Shown here piece after piece: positions 14,438 through 26,681 of a stretch of DNA of 64,000 nucleotides. The stretch comes from Serilophus lunatus. Taxonomy: Eukaryota; Chordata; Aves; Passeriformes; Eurylaimidae. Each line of letters opens with the position of its first letter. The stretch's first letter is position 1. A program made the translations under genes and the position numbers. The DNA lies in contig VXBA01002843.1 of the NCBI GenBank assembly GCA_013399895.1, positions 1,433,867-1,497,866 on the forward strand, given 5' to 3'. Under the pieces are notes generated by a model. The model saw only the letters and a program-made list of their open reading frames with translations, ran no database searches and was not told the DNA's origin.

Positions 14438-15578
14438 CTAGGGACACAAAGGAAAAACAGCAGTTACTGCAAGGAGCTGGAATCAGTCTCACTGAAATTC
14501 ACAGGATTCCTTTGGCTGACAGCTTGTAGCAGAGCCTTGCAACTAAAAACTCTCCTTACAGAGAAAAAAGACATTGAGTATCTGCATCTCCCAAAGGTAT
14601 TAGATGCACATGGAACCGACGTTAAATTAAATGTCCTTTGAAAAAAATAGTTTTCAGTGTGAAAGTGGAGCAGGTTACAGGTAAATCTTCATGTTGCATT
14701 GGCTCCACAGTAAACCATTAAAGAGTGGCACAATGTGGAAGGGAGCCCACAGGCTCAAGACACTCTGCTTGGGCACCAGAAACTCAAGCAAAAGCCATAA
14801 CTACAGGATCACAGTTCTCATTTGCTTGGCTTCAATGGAGCTGGCCCGTTAAAAAAAAAAAAAAAAAAAACACACGAAAAGACCCCCAAACCAAACTACT
14901 AACAGAATTGTGCCCTGCCAGCTCTGCATGAGAAGCACCAGGATTACAGCAGGACCACAGAGAGTGTTGTGCTATTTCCAAGCCCGTCTGTCTAAAAGAT
15001 TAGAGCACGGGACAAGCAACACTGAAACTATTTGTTTTGTTCCAGAGGACTCGATCAGTGACATAGTGAAACTTGGCTCTCCTTACAGTGCTCCATTCAA
15101 TCTGCAGGCTGAGCACCTAGGGTGGAGCTTTGGCCAAACTACAGGACACTTCTCTTGATTGCCCAGGATTCCTTTTGAAAACTTTCAGAGGCCCTTTCTG
15201 AAATCAAAATGCAGAAGTGGCTACAGTTTTGTGTTTCAGAAGGCCCAGTACTTACTCTCCTTCAAACACAAATTAATCCAGAGGAGCTCCACTGTCACAA
15301 CACTTTCCTAAATCCTCCCTCTGCTGTAGTGGAGCAGATGATTCTAAATTTACATCTCTAAAGGAAAAGCTATCATTTATGACTTGAAATTCTGACTGTA
15401 CAACAGGCTGTCATCAGTATGAGGTCTGCCTTTCCCCACTTTACAGCAAGACACGTGCTCTAGTTCAAAGCCCTCTTCTTCAACACGATTTACAACAGCA
15501 CAGTTTAGACAAGGTGCAAACCAGCTCTGTCACTGATCAGAACCAGTCACCATGGTGGCCCTCATTTTATATACTTAC
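14438..15578 (-). other. MTA1: MTA1 intron 10
   Basis: A 1.1-kb intron with a 20-base A homopolymer on the plus strand at 14,851-14,870. Nothing else was recognised. Confidence 0.85.
14851..14870. repeat. A20 homopolymer
   Basis: This is an uninterrupted run of 20 A on the plus strand. No processed pseudogene is recognisable upstream of it, so it is treated as simple sequence. Confidence 0.95.
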
Positions 15579-15767
15579 AAAATCTTGCTGAATGTCAGTG
15601 AAATCTTTTCCGTATTTTTCTAGTGCTTCCTCGAAGAGGTTTGCCTCTGAAGCAGACCACTCCTCCATCTCATCTCTGCACAGGACTGGCCCACCTTGTG
15701 GCACAAGCGCAGAGATTGCCTTGGAAATGTCATAGACATTTTTGTGCAAAGTGTCCATAGCATGGAA
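15579..15767 (-). CDS. MTA1: MTA1 exon 10: end of ELM2 and start of SANT
   Basis: This 189-nt exon encodes 63 residues beginning FHAMDTLHKNVYDISKAISA, continuing through LVPQGGPVLCRDEMEEW and ending GKDFTDIQQDF. The first part is the C-terminal part of ELM2, which wraps HDAC1/2. EEWSASEANLFEEALEKYGK is the first SANT helix region. The donor is GTAAGT. The acceptor is ATGTAG with its pyrimidine tract about 14 nt upstream, so it is slightly weaker than its neighbours. It is in phase 0 on both sides. Confidence 0.98.
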
Positions 15768-17086
15768 CTACATGGATGCAAAGGAGAAAGAGAAATGTAA
15801 GGAGAACCATCTGGGGTAAAAAATACTTAACAGTGAAACAGCCATAACAAATTCTGCTGTGAGATTTGAGGGTGCAGTATTCTACATCTCACAAAGTGGA
15901 ACAAGTAACTCCTACTCACTTCCTCACCAGCACTGCTATTAGGAAAATACACAGGACAGATCTACTCCCCCCAGGACTGAGCAGTCCTGTTAGCTACCAT
16001 TCCACAGGTGGGGCATAAAGATAGAAAACCTATCCTTAACAGACTTAGCCATGCACCTTCTTTGTCAAATAACCCCCAAAAATTGCATATACGAAAAATA
16101 AGAGCAGCAACGCACACATACGGTTCCCCTCAAAGGCCAGAAGCCCCCCCAAAAGATTTAAGTCACACAACACAGCTGAGTAGGAAAAAAAGAATGACTC
16201 TCAGGAGCAATTACTCCTCAGAAAGCTGAGATGTGGCTGTCTGCAAATTGTGATTTACAAGGGCTGAGAACATGCTGCAAGGGAGGAATTGGTATTAGTA
16301 AATGAATGCTTGGCTTTATTTCCTGATTTCTGCAGTTTCAATCAGGATGTTATTTGCCTTTCATCATACCAGTTTTGTGCACATGCATAACTAACCTACA
16401 GTGTTCCATACTAGAATTCCTTCTATATGTGAGTTTACATTACTCCAGTTATAAGGTGAGGCTTTGACAACAGTTCTCTGGAGACTTCATAAATTTTATT
16501 CAAACTCACATGAAACTTTCTCTAGCATAAAAGTTCAAATTTTTCCTTTCTCAATCTACTCTGCAACATTTACAATTATAAAATGTTAACATCACCACTC
16601 CTCAGGTATTCTAAAATGGAGCCCATCAAAGAGAAAACTGGATCAACTGACATTTCTTATCTCACCACAAGCTTTTCCCCCAGACAATCTTGCCCAAGGA
16701 TAACAGCAACAGTCTGGTGTAGGGGAAGTGATGAGGAGTGGCATTCTAATACTGGAACATTACACGGAGGCAGACATTTGCATTCTTCTCAAAACAGATA
16801 CTGAGCCCATGTAAGAAGAGATGGGCTGTCAAGCATGTCAGAATATTTTAATAAAACTAAACAACAACAAAAACTCTCACAGAATTATCCATGATGGATC
16901 GCAGGAGGCACAAGGCCAGAAAAAGTTACTTCATCTGTAACTAAAGGATTCCTTTACAAAGGCAGGGTCTGCTTCACAGCAGGCCACAATTACAATCCAT
17001 CTGCCCCTCTCTCTTTGCCAACCATTATTGCTGAGGTGAATATTTTGCATCTCTCACAAACTTAAGGTCCTCTTAAGAAATCTTAC
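15768..17086 (-). other. MTA1: MTA1 intron 9
   Basis: A 1.3-kb intron with no recognised repeat or internal exon. Confidence 0.85.
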
Positions 17087-17186
17087 CAGCGTGATGTCCC
17101 TGGAGGCAGCTGCAGCACTCATGTGCAAACTTGGCTGTCTGACAGAACTGCTGCAATCCAGCGCTCGGGCAAACGTACCAACAGAC
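17087..17186 (-). CDS. MTA1: MTA1 exon 9: ELM2 core
   Basis: This 100-nt exon supplies the last base of an Arg codon and then 33 residues: SVGTFARALDCSSSVRQ followed by PSLHMSAAAASRDITL. It is one of the most conserved segments in MTA1/2/3 and lies in ELM2, the HDAC-recruiting domain. The acceptor is TTTCAG and the donor CTG|GTAAGA. Confidence 0.98.
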
Positions 17187-19263
17187 CTGAAAGAGATTAA
17201 ACACAACGTTAATTTTGCATGCAAACCTAGCACAAATATAAACACCCACCCAACAATTTCTGAGATGAGCAGACTCCATTTCACAGTTACAAGATTACAT
17301 GATTTGGTGCTCATTCTGAGCCAGAAACCATTCTCTTCAGATGGGGTTTGTTATTATCAACACTTTCCTCTAGTTAGTTCATATGACCAAAGAGGGCATA
17401 GAGGAGGAAACAGAGGATGACTCAAGGATCAACACAGAGTTCTGAGCTACCTTCTTATCATGTATCTCTCAACACAATTAAGCTGTAACAGGAACTGAGC
17501 ACAAGCAAACTTTAGGAATGGCAGTAGTCTTTTCCACAACAGCAAGAGCAGTGCTGCATTGTCCAAAGGTACACAGACAGAGGTCAAGACCAGATGAGAA
17601 AAATACATCAACACAAGCATTTTCCTAAAAGTTCCAGTAAAATTAAAAACAATAGTTATTTTACAACTTAATATTACATAGTACATAAAGTTATAAAAAC
17701 CACAGGAATTCCTGAATACTACACTCCAGTCATTTCTGCATCTGAGGCCACAATCCCCAAGCTCTTCATTTTATTCCTAAAGAAATTAGTTGGAGAAACC
17801 TTTAACAAACATCTGTTCTTGAAATCCCTACTCTCCTGCCTGCTTGCTACACCACATGGGCAAAATGCTTGTGCTCCTGCACAGTGAACTGGAGTTGAAC
17901 TCCTCTGAGTTCCAAAAAGGCAGGTCAGATTTTTCCCTCCTCCACTCAGATCACTTCTCCAAACTCGCTGAGCCCACAGAGGAACACACTTGTGCCAAAC
18001 AGTGCAGGAGTAGGAAAGGTAAATGTTTAAGCAGTCATTTGTCATCAAGCATCTAATTTTGGCCAAAATCCAAACCAGCTTCCCCCATCCATGTGTCTGT
18101 GGCAATTCACACCTCACCCTCTCCCTAGCCTCCCAGTCACTATCCCTCTCTCTGCTTCACAACTCCCCCATCCCCAGCTTTAGCTGAACTGATACTTTTG
18201 TGTTTGTGTATGTGAACTAATTATAAACTGGAACGCTTTCCTGATTACGGACAGCAGCAGTTTTTATCCTCATCTTTTCAGTGATTCTCATTACAGCAGC
18301 TGTGTTGGCAAACCCAGTGGGCAGCACTGAACAGACAGAAAGAACCACTAAAACCAGCTTCGCCACCAGAAGCCTACCCAAGGTAAAAACTCCCATCACA
18401 AAATAGCTCTACAGTCACTCCAAACCAACAAACATGAAAACCCAATAGGGAAAAAAAAAAAGAACCAAAAAGCTGACAGAACCAGGGTTCATCTATGAAG
18501 GCTTAAGTCTGGTGTCCAGGGCTAAAGTCCTTGGCTGAAGCAGGAAGCCCTGTAAGCCAGGGTCCACGTCCTTCAGGTACTACCTAAACCACATAGAATT
18601 TGTAGAGTATTTATCTCTATTTTTTCCCCAAGTTATTCAGTCACCAATTGCCATGAAAGCCTAAAACTTAATATAGGTTTCTGATTATGTAAATGCATAC
18701 CAATGAATTAGTTCAAGAACAGAAAAGTTCAAAAACAGAAAAGTTGATCAACAAGGATTGTTTTGGGCTTAAATAAAAACACCATCAGTACAGATTTGCA
18801 GGGTTTTACTTTATTGTGCCTACCTTTGGCAATATAGGCATTAGAAAGCATCCACACTCCATCAAAAGCATTTACAAACTATTAGCAAACTATTAATGGA
18901 TATTAAAATGTCACTGGATTTGAAAAAGGCAGAAAACGTACAGAGCAAACAACTGGCAAGAATTGAGTTCACTAAGTCTTCTGCATGCTGGCCAAAGCTT
19001 GTGAAAAACCTCACTAATTACAGGATCATTTTTACAGGCCTTTTGCTCTTCTTTAATGAAACTGATTAAATTGTAAGTCTGAGAAGCTGTTCCTAAATTC
19101 ACACAATTCCCAGGCAGGCATGAAAAATTTCCATCTTTCAAAATGGAGCAAGTGAATCAAACAACCAAAACTAGCACTTATACTAATAAAGCAAAAAGAA
19201 CTTAAAGTGCTTGGAAGAGTTACTAACATTTACTCCTCCAAAAGACAGGTAAAAGCTTCTTAC
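17187..19263 (-). other. MTA1: MTA1 intron 8
   Basis: A 2.1-kb intron with no recognised repeat or gene. Confidence 0.85.
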
Positions 19264-19366
19264 CGTGCTACCACCAGGAACTGGTCTATCTGCTTGTCTA
19301 CTAGTGGGTTAAAGGCTTCCCAGACTTTTGTTTCAAGTTTTGACTGATCTCTTCCATCATCCTCAC
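19264..19366 (-). CDS. MTA1: MTA1 exon 8: ELM2 N-terminal part
   Basis: This 103-nt exon completes a Gly codon and encodes EDDGRDQSKLETKVW, then EAFNPLVDKQIDQFLVVA and two bases of an Arg codon. LVDKQIDQFLVVA is a typical ELM2 motif. Compared with the human sequence as I recall it (EAHNPLTDKQ), the His is Phe and the Thr is Val here. The acceptor is CAACCAG and the donor GTAAGA. Confidence 0.97.
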
Positions 19367-20933
19367 CTGGTTGAAAAACAAATCAGAAATACTTAGCATG
19401 GCCCTTTTAAAATAGAATTGCTTTTTAGATTTATCTTTTTTTTATCTCACAGTGTCATTGTTAACCCATCTTGGTTACTCTGTCTGACAGGCCACTGGGA
19501 AAATTTTATTCTCTTATTTGTATGTGACAATTTCATCTTGACAGACATAGCAACACAGCTCAACTAAATCAGGCAATCAGATTTTCAAAAATTGGTTTTA
19601 AAGGACATGTCATGGCAAACAGCACATCCTTCTCCAAACTAGACAGTTTATTTTCGGTTTCTTTCCTCAGCTCATCTCTCTTCCTCCCTTATCTTGCTGC
19701 AGTTTCAGGAAAACAGACACACTCCAGCAGGCAAAAAGTAACTGGTTCAGCTCACATCAGCTGCTTTCTAAGGGGGAAATCATGGCATCAGACACTCCTG
19801 TTTTTATTTTCCCAACTCCACACAAACCAAAACACCTTGGAAATATGCAAGAGCTATTGGAACCTTTTTTTCTTCTTTCTGCTCCCTTTAGAACATCTGC
19901 AGATTATCCTTCTCTGAACCTCCATGTTGGCCTGCTGAGGCAAGAGGATGCCTTTCAAATTAGTTCATCCTTACTTAGGAGGCTTGCCCAGCTGTTGAAT
20001 AAATACCAGTTTCACAGACAAATTAAACAAGAGTCCTGACCCATTTGTCTGCCTGTTCTAACAGGAGACTAACAGTACCAGCAAAGCTCCTAAGCAAAGA
20101 CAGAAGCCAAAGACAGAAGTATTTATTTGCTTTCACATCTCTGTCCATCCAGTCTGGATTGGGTCTCTCCCCACTCCCTGAGGAGAAGTACATCAACAGA
20201 CCTTTCCCCATGCATTACACGGGGCTCAGGAGGAAGCAATAAGGTGCTAACACTCCTCATCCCTCTCAGCTTTTCCATCCCCTTTTGGATGTGTAGGGTA
20301 GTGCACAGACAAATTTAAAGTTAGTTACTGTTTAGTAACTAGACATGGTTATTGCTACTCCCTTTTCCTTGGGCCAGGGTTCTCGTGGTCCTACTGCTCC
20401 ATGACACAGTGGGGGCAGGCTGAGGTCTCGCCACACACTCTAGGCAGCAAATTCTTCCTACTGCCTTTCTGCAGGTGAGAAGTCCAGGCTGGCAGCCAAC
20501 ACCGGGGATGGGGAGAGGGCTCCAGGGAAAAGGCACTCGGCAATAATGGGCAAATTGATGAGGGCAGACAGCATTTAATTGGCAGTAATTTGGGAGGGGC
20601 TCTCATAGGAAAGTGAGGCTTGATTAAAAACACAAAAGGCTTTACAGACGTGATGGAAATTTGTGCTTCCCATGGAAATTCTGAAATCTCTTAATAAAAG
20701 GAGTGTGAGCTCTGAGACAGCCCATTAATTCAATTTATTTCAACAACTTTTATGATTTGGACAAATGCCCATTTAAAGACCAGTTTCAAAAAGAACTAAT
20801 TGCCTTCAGTGGGCAACAGCCTGGCCATCGCTGTACGCACAGCCTGGCAGTGGAAACCTCCACCTCCCACACCTTGGCAGGCTGCACACACAGAAGTGGC
20901 CTCTTGACAATTTGAATAAATTATAGAAATTAC
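19367..20933 (-). other. MTA1: MTA1 intron 7
   Basis: A 1.6-kb intron. Its right half (about 20,340-20,560) is more GC-rich than its surroundings, but I recognise no exon or repeat family. Confidence 0.8.
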
Positions 20934-21051
20934 CTTCTTTTAGTAAGTCTGTTATATCTGCCTGGTATCTGTTTCCAACTCGAATCTCTCCTTTATCAGC
21001 AAGCAGGGTCTTTTGTTGCGGATCATATACTAGTGAATAAAAGAAGAAATC
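20934..21051 (-). CDS. MTA1: MTA1 exon 7: end of BAH and start of ELM2
   Basis: This 118-nt exon encodes DFFFYSLVYDPQQKTLLADK, then GEIRVGNRYQADITDLLKE and one base of a Gly codon. The first part closes the BAH domain, and IRVGNRYQADI is the characteristic start of ELM2. The acceptor is TTTTTAG and the donor GAAG|GTAATT. Confidence 0.98.
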
Positions 21052-21439
21052 CTAAAAATAAAACAAGAGCAAAAAGGTAAGCAGTGTTAGTAACTTTTAC
21101 TTTCAGCTTTGCCTACATACTACCAAGCTTTGATATTTTAACTTTGGTTTTATTACCTATACATAGATTTTAAAATTGGGTGAACAGACAATAAATGAAA
21201 CACCACCCACTTAAATGCTGCCACTTTCTTTTACATTGCAAGTGTAACAGCTCGCAACAGCAGCCCTTCCCTTAACATACAGTCTCCCAAATTGAACATA
21301 GCTCCTCTTGCACAGGCAAGGCTCAGAAGGGCCAAGTGACAATTTTTAGTCATATCAGCTGTCTCAGAATATAAAAACAGCAGTACTAGATGCCAGTGAT
21401 GTATCTGCACAGAAATATTGGTACAAACTGAAGCAGAAT

Positions 21440-21710
21440 TTCAGAGTGTTACAGCCGGACCAATGCAACCCCAATGAAGACATGAAACCCCAGACAACCT
21501 CTGCACCTCTGCTGGGCTTGCTCCAGTCTGTCCATGTCCGTCTCATGCTGAAAGGCCCAAAACTGGATACAAACACTCCATAAGTGTTCTCACAAGTGAT
21601 GAAGTGAGAAGATGAATCCCTTCCTTCCATCTGTTGGCTACATCCTGGTAATTTAGGCTGGGATGTGCTCAGCTTTCCTTGCCATAGGTATAACTCTGTG
21701 AAGCTGACCA
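21440..21710 (-). mobile_element. CR1 LINE fragment (degraded, internal to 3' region)
   Basis: Read on the plus strand, the segment GCTCCAGTCTGTCCATGTCC, followed by a block resembling CTCATGCTGAAAGGCCCAAA, ACTGGATACAAACACTCC and GTTCTCACAAGTGATGAAG, resembles the antisense of the CR1 ORF2 C-terminal region as known from chicken. The element sense is therefore minus. It is truncated at both ends and lies in an MTA1 intron in the gene's own orientation. It lacks the 3' octamer repeats, so the boundaries are approximate. Confidence 0.75.
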
Positions 21711-24138
21711 ACTCCTTGCCTGCCACCACCAAAACTTAAATCACCACATTTCCTTCTGCTCCTTCCTGGGAGAGGGGCTGCACTAATTAGCTGCAGGTGG
21801 CAACACATTAATTTGTTGCTTTTGTTCAAGTAGATGAGAAAAAAAAGCTAAAATTGCTGCTTGGCTTCCGTTACCTGGGTGTGTAAAAATTAAAAGCAAG
21901 AAAGCATACCAGAATGAGAATGTTCTGCCAGGGCAGAGAAAGAAAACAGCCAAAAATTTAACTACTTAAAACTGCACAGTGTAAGTAATTAAACTTTTCT
22001 GCATGGATAAGTACTTGGCTATAGCTATTGAGTGACACATCAGAGACCAGGTATGCTCCATCAAAGTAAAGTGTGGCATACACAGGATTACAGCTCTGGC
22101 AGAACATGGAATAACAGGCCTTTTGCAACCTTTGTCCACAGCAACATCATCGTTAGGCAACAGAAGAGTTTCTGAACAGAAGCAGGATGTGTGATGGACC
22201 ATTTTTCACTTCTTACAATTCTGGCCCATTTTCCCTCTCCCCACATTTCTGTGTCACTAGCAGGCACCCTCTCTAAATACATCTCATTTCATGCTCACCT
22301 CATTTTCCCTTTCCCTATATTTGTATGTGTCAACAGCATGCAAAAAAAATTAGGACAAAACCAGCATCAGTTTCAAGCCCTGTTCATCTTTATGAAGAGG
22401 TGGCAAAGGAAAAGAAGGTCTCCCAATCTGTCATACAAAGCCAAAAAAAAAAAGGAAAGGCTGTGAATTTCCACAGTAACTTGGCAAAAAATATGGAAGG
22501 GAATTGAGCTCCAACTGAAAGGGTTGTCTGTAGTTGGGTTTGGGTTGGGGGGATTTGGTTGCATCCTAAATGAATGATACTTTTGACAAAATTGATTCCT
22601 ATTCCCACAGGCACCAGGGTCAAATTACACCAACCTACCAAGAGAAGGCAGTTTCAGAGTACATGAAAACTCATTTATATTATTCACTGTAAAGAAATCT
22701 AGGTCTGTTGCTCCCTGGCATACACTAAGCTCAAGATATTACAGTATTTTGAGAATGTATTGTTGCATAAATAAAATGTGGGAAAAGCTTTTGTCTCACA
22801 GGCTTCCAGGTTATAAATATGGTGTTTTATTTGTTCCGGCTCCAAAATACCTAACTGCAGGACAAAGTAGATGCAATGCAACATTAACAATTTTCAGGCA
22901 CTTTGCCCAGCAAATATGCAGCCCAAACACTACAGTGTAACAACACAGTGGGCCCCAAGGAAGACCAATTCTGCAGGCAATTTCTTTACATAGTCTTTCT
23001 TGGCCAGGCAAAGTTGTACATTGTGGAAGGGTTTTCTCCAATGGTATTTGGCTGTTGGATGCCCCATTGCTTTTCTTTTATTGGTTATCATGAATTTTCT
23101 CATATAAATAGTAAAACCCATTCTTCTCTACAAGTGTCAGGTCAACCTATTATATCTTGTCCAGTTTTGTCTTGAATCAAGCAGGTTAGACTAAAGAATT
23201 AAAAGCCTCTGGTCTCTTTTCCCCAACAACAGCCTCCTCAAGAGAGGAAAGATGGAATTTTGAGGGTCCAACTGTGAATACAACAGAGACTGCGACTCCA
23301 GAGGTAATGCAATACCACTACGACCTTCCTGCATAGATATGAAATACATTCTTGCAAACGTAGTGGGATTTCTGAAGACATTTACTAATGTCAGTTTAGT
23401 GCCAATGCAAACCACAGTCCAAGAAACAAACTAGATCCTTCTTTACTCTAGAGCACGTGTGAATTCTTGATCCCCGCTATGTGACAAGAACAATTTTTCA
23501 CAGGGCTTTCACAAGAGTGATGTTCACAACAAAATAACACCGCTCTTCAAAATCCTCCACGCTCATTTAAGCTGTCTAAACTGTGTATTCTGAGTTTGCA
23601 GTAGCCAAAAAAGAGAAGGGTTTTCTCTTTTACTTTCAGATCCCAGAAAACACCCAACATGTTCAGAAAAATTAATATGACCTGCCAAGAGTGAACACAT
23701 GACTTTCTACCTCTCCCAGCTGTTAGACACATATGTTCAGAGATTCCCTACCCAAGCCCCTAAGGTACCCAAAGCTATAGCCAAGAACCAAAGCCACTAA
23801 GAAACTGCAGAAGAACTGGAAAAAGAGAACAGGCTCAAGGTGAAAGTATGGTAGAGAAAGAATGGTTGGTTCATTATAGCTTGCAAACTTACTTGCACAT
23901 ATTTCATATATTTTAACTACAGAACATTTTATTTTTAGGGGGGTACCAAAAAGAGCAGAAATGCCAGACATCTGCTCAGCAGGCAAATTCACACAAGCCT
24001 CTGGATATATCCAGGCAGAGCTGTAAAATAGATGGTACATTATAAAATAGTTTCCTGCAGAATAGGGGAATCTAGTGCTTTTGTCATAATTGGCTAGGCC
24101 CTTCTCTTGATCTCCATGGGAATTTGGTATCTACAGAA

Positions 24139-24178
24139 AATTCAGGTTTTCCAGTTACAATTCAGGTTTTCCAGTTAC
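24139..24178. repeat. Perfect 20-bp tandem duplication
   Basis: Two identical head-to-tail copies of AATTCAGGTTTTCCAGTTAC lie in an MTA1 intron. The absence of any divergence suggests a recent event or an assembly artefact. Confidence 0.95.
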
Positions 24179-26322
24179 TTTTTTTCTTTCTTTCTTCCTA
24201 TTCCTCACTTCTGCTACAAACTCAATTTTACCAGGCACAGTAAAAAAGTCTGTGCTGGTCCCCACAGCTTTCTAAATGGAACAAGGCAATCTTCCTGAGG
24301 AAAATAGAGGGGTGGAAGGAAGAAAACAGATAGTGAGCATAGCAAAGTGACATTTGTGCTATCTCCCTAAAAATTTCCACATGTTTAACCTGCTTCAAGG
24401 CAGACGGCCTTGGGCTAAAAGCCTACTTTTGCTGGTCATAACATTTAAGAAATCAAATGACAGATCCCCTAGAATTCCTTAGGCTTTATTGACAGAAGCC
24501 ATGTTAAAAAAAACAAAAACCCAAGACAATCCTGAAACATTTTGAAAGCAAAGAATGGATTAAGAACAGGAGGCGTTGTGAAAGAAGAAACAGTTCAAAA
24601 CAATACCATTCAGTGTTAGGAATTCATCAGGCAACAACTATCTCCTTTTCTTAATCTCTCTACCCTCCACCCAAGCACATTTGTGTTCCTGAGCTTTTAA
24701 TTTCTTTACCATCTGTCCAAGCTAGTTTGCACCACAGCAAAATACCATGCTAAGTGACAGGACACATTCAGGGAACTCTCTCATTCTGTGAAATCTCCAA
24801 GTGCCTGCTCAGTTTTAAAAATAGCCACATCACTCATCCTGCATTTTGAAAGTTCAAAAGGATGAAGAAAAAAAATAAAATCTTTTTCTGTGCCTACATC
24901 TGCAACAGAGCAGTTGCATGATTAGAGGAAGTCAGCTCCCTTCTGTCTCAGCACACCTACCTGTAACATCAGTGATAATAAAAACATATTGAGAGCAATT
25001 GAGAACAAACACTATTTAAAAGCTGGCTACTAGAAAAATCTGAAACAATTTCAGTTTGATTAACTTTTGCTTTCCAACGGGCATATCCTGGGCTGGATTA
25101 CAAGCTGGTTACAAGCATTGCTGCATACAACGTCCCCTGTTTGATGCTCTGCCATTTGGCAGCCTGCAGCAAACCCAATATTTTTTTGGTTTCACATTCC
25201 AAAGAGAAACTCGACTATTTAATCCCTGTGCTTTGTTTAAAATTCTCTTAAAATAAAGTATCAGATTAAAATTAATCTTATGCTTAAATAAATACTAAAG
25301 AAAGATAAAAAAGCATTTCAAAAGAAAACTCAGCTATGAGAAAGACTACAGTACGCTCCTTGCAAAAAAAATGATCTGTTTTCTTCTTGTTTCTTAAAGG
25401 CCAGTCATGACTGTCACCCTACTGTTTTTAATTACAAGACTTCTTCTCTTGTATAACCTTTTAATGTTTTCAAATGCAAATTATTCACTTGCAGATTTAT
25501 TCAAATAATAACATACTGAAATTCTTTGCTAATCTCCCAAAATAAAGCTCCCAGATTGTCAAATTCCACGACTGTCTAACCCAGCCAACAATCAAAGCTC
25601 TAGCCACAATTAAAGGCATATAAATGTATTTTTTAAAAATTGCAATAGCAATTTTTAAAATCACAAAATACCTGGATAAAGTAAACCCCAATGCTTTTAT
25701 TCTGAATGGTGATTAACTGTGCAAGACAATTAATTTTCAGGTGTTTGGTTTGAGGTATCTTTAAAGAGCCAGATTGGGTACATTTCTGCAGGACTCAGAT
25801 GTCACCTGACAAGCAGTTTTTCAAGGATTTAATGTCTGTGCTGGAATATGAAGGACTGTAGATAAGTATTTTAAACAGTGAACTCAAAGAACAGGGAACT
25901 AAGCTCCTCAAATCTGAGGCAAGATCAAGCCTAAAGCATATTAACATAAATCTGTATGATTTCAGGATAAAGCAAATATATAGAAACACAGCTTGCTGTA
26001 TTGGTCTACAGTTGCTGCATCTCCCGTCCTGCCTCAGCTGGGGCATCAGCCTCCAGGTTTGAACCCTCAGTCTGCCACACTGATAAGCAAGTTGGGTTCT
26101 CTTTAGAGAAGAGGCAGCTTACTGTCACAGGGATACAAAAACCAGTTCTGGCCTTTGGATCCACCAAGTTTTATAGCAGAATTAGCTTCCCACTGTTGAT
26201 GCACAGTAGACGTAGAAATGAAAGAAACATCCTCTTTTCAAAAAAACTTGCAAAAAGGCACCAGTCCTAAATTGTGCCAAAATAAACTGTTCAAGCTTTA
26301 CAATGCACAAAATGGTTCCTAC

Positions 26323-26386
26323 CTCCCGTTCCAGATACGATTTAAGGGATTCTGTCTCATTTAACAGAGTAACGCTGCATTTGCCT
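26323..26386 (-). CDS. MTA1: MTA1 exon 6: BAH domain segment
   Basis: This 64-nt exon gives the last base of an Arg codon and then 21 residues: GKCSVTLLNETESLKSYL followed by ERE. It belongs to the BAH domain and joins in phase to exon 7 (DFFFYS). The acceptor is a long T run ending TTTTAG; the donor is GAG|GTAGGA. Confidence 0.97.
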
Positions 26387-26554
26387 CTAAAAAAAGAGAA
26401 ACACGTCTTATGAAAAAACATCTTAAATGCTCATGGGATTCACAAGATGGTATTACTGAAGTTGTACACAGAACTTGATCTTACACTGAAGAATACTTGA
26501 GTAATAACAATGCTATTTGATTTTTTGAATAAAATGGATGAAAATAGTCATTAC
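26387..26554 (-). other. MTA1: MTA1 intron 5 (168 bp)
   Basis: This is the shortest intron seen here, with a GTAATG donor and a TTTTTTTAG acceptor. It holds nothing else. Confidence 0.95.
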
Positions 26555-26681
26555 CTAATGTGTGTGGCTGGCAGAGATTCCAGCTGTCGTGAGAGAAACA
26601 ACTCACGATGTCGTAGCTGATGCTTCTGTTTCTCTGGTAAATCAACCATTTCTGGATTTTCCATCTCTTCTTCCATTTCTC
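26555..26681 (-). CDS. MTA1: MTA1 exon 5: BAH domain, acidic linker and RELF block
   Basis: This 127-nt exon completes a codon and encodes EMEEEMENPEMVDLPEKQ, then KHQLRHRELFLSRQLES and LPATHIR with a split Arg codon. The run HRELFLSRQxESLPATHIR is invariant among MTA BAH domains. The acceptor is GTAACTAG and the donor ATTAG|GTAATG. The first two bases (GA) would combine with the single A left by exon 3 to make an Arg codon if the two exons are joined directly; see findings. Confidence 0.97.

Larger units (their letters stand above)
21052..26322 (-). other. MTA1: MTA1 intron 6 (5.3 kb)
   Basis: The intron carries a degraded CR1 fragment at about 21,440-21,710 and a perfect 20-bp tandem duplication at 24,139-24,178. 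No other exon or RNA gene was recognised. Confidence 0.8.

Noticed and set aside
14851..14870. A20 run considered as the tail of a processed pseudogene or SINE
   Set aside because: No recognisable retrocopy or SINE body precedes it and no flanking duplication is evident.
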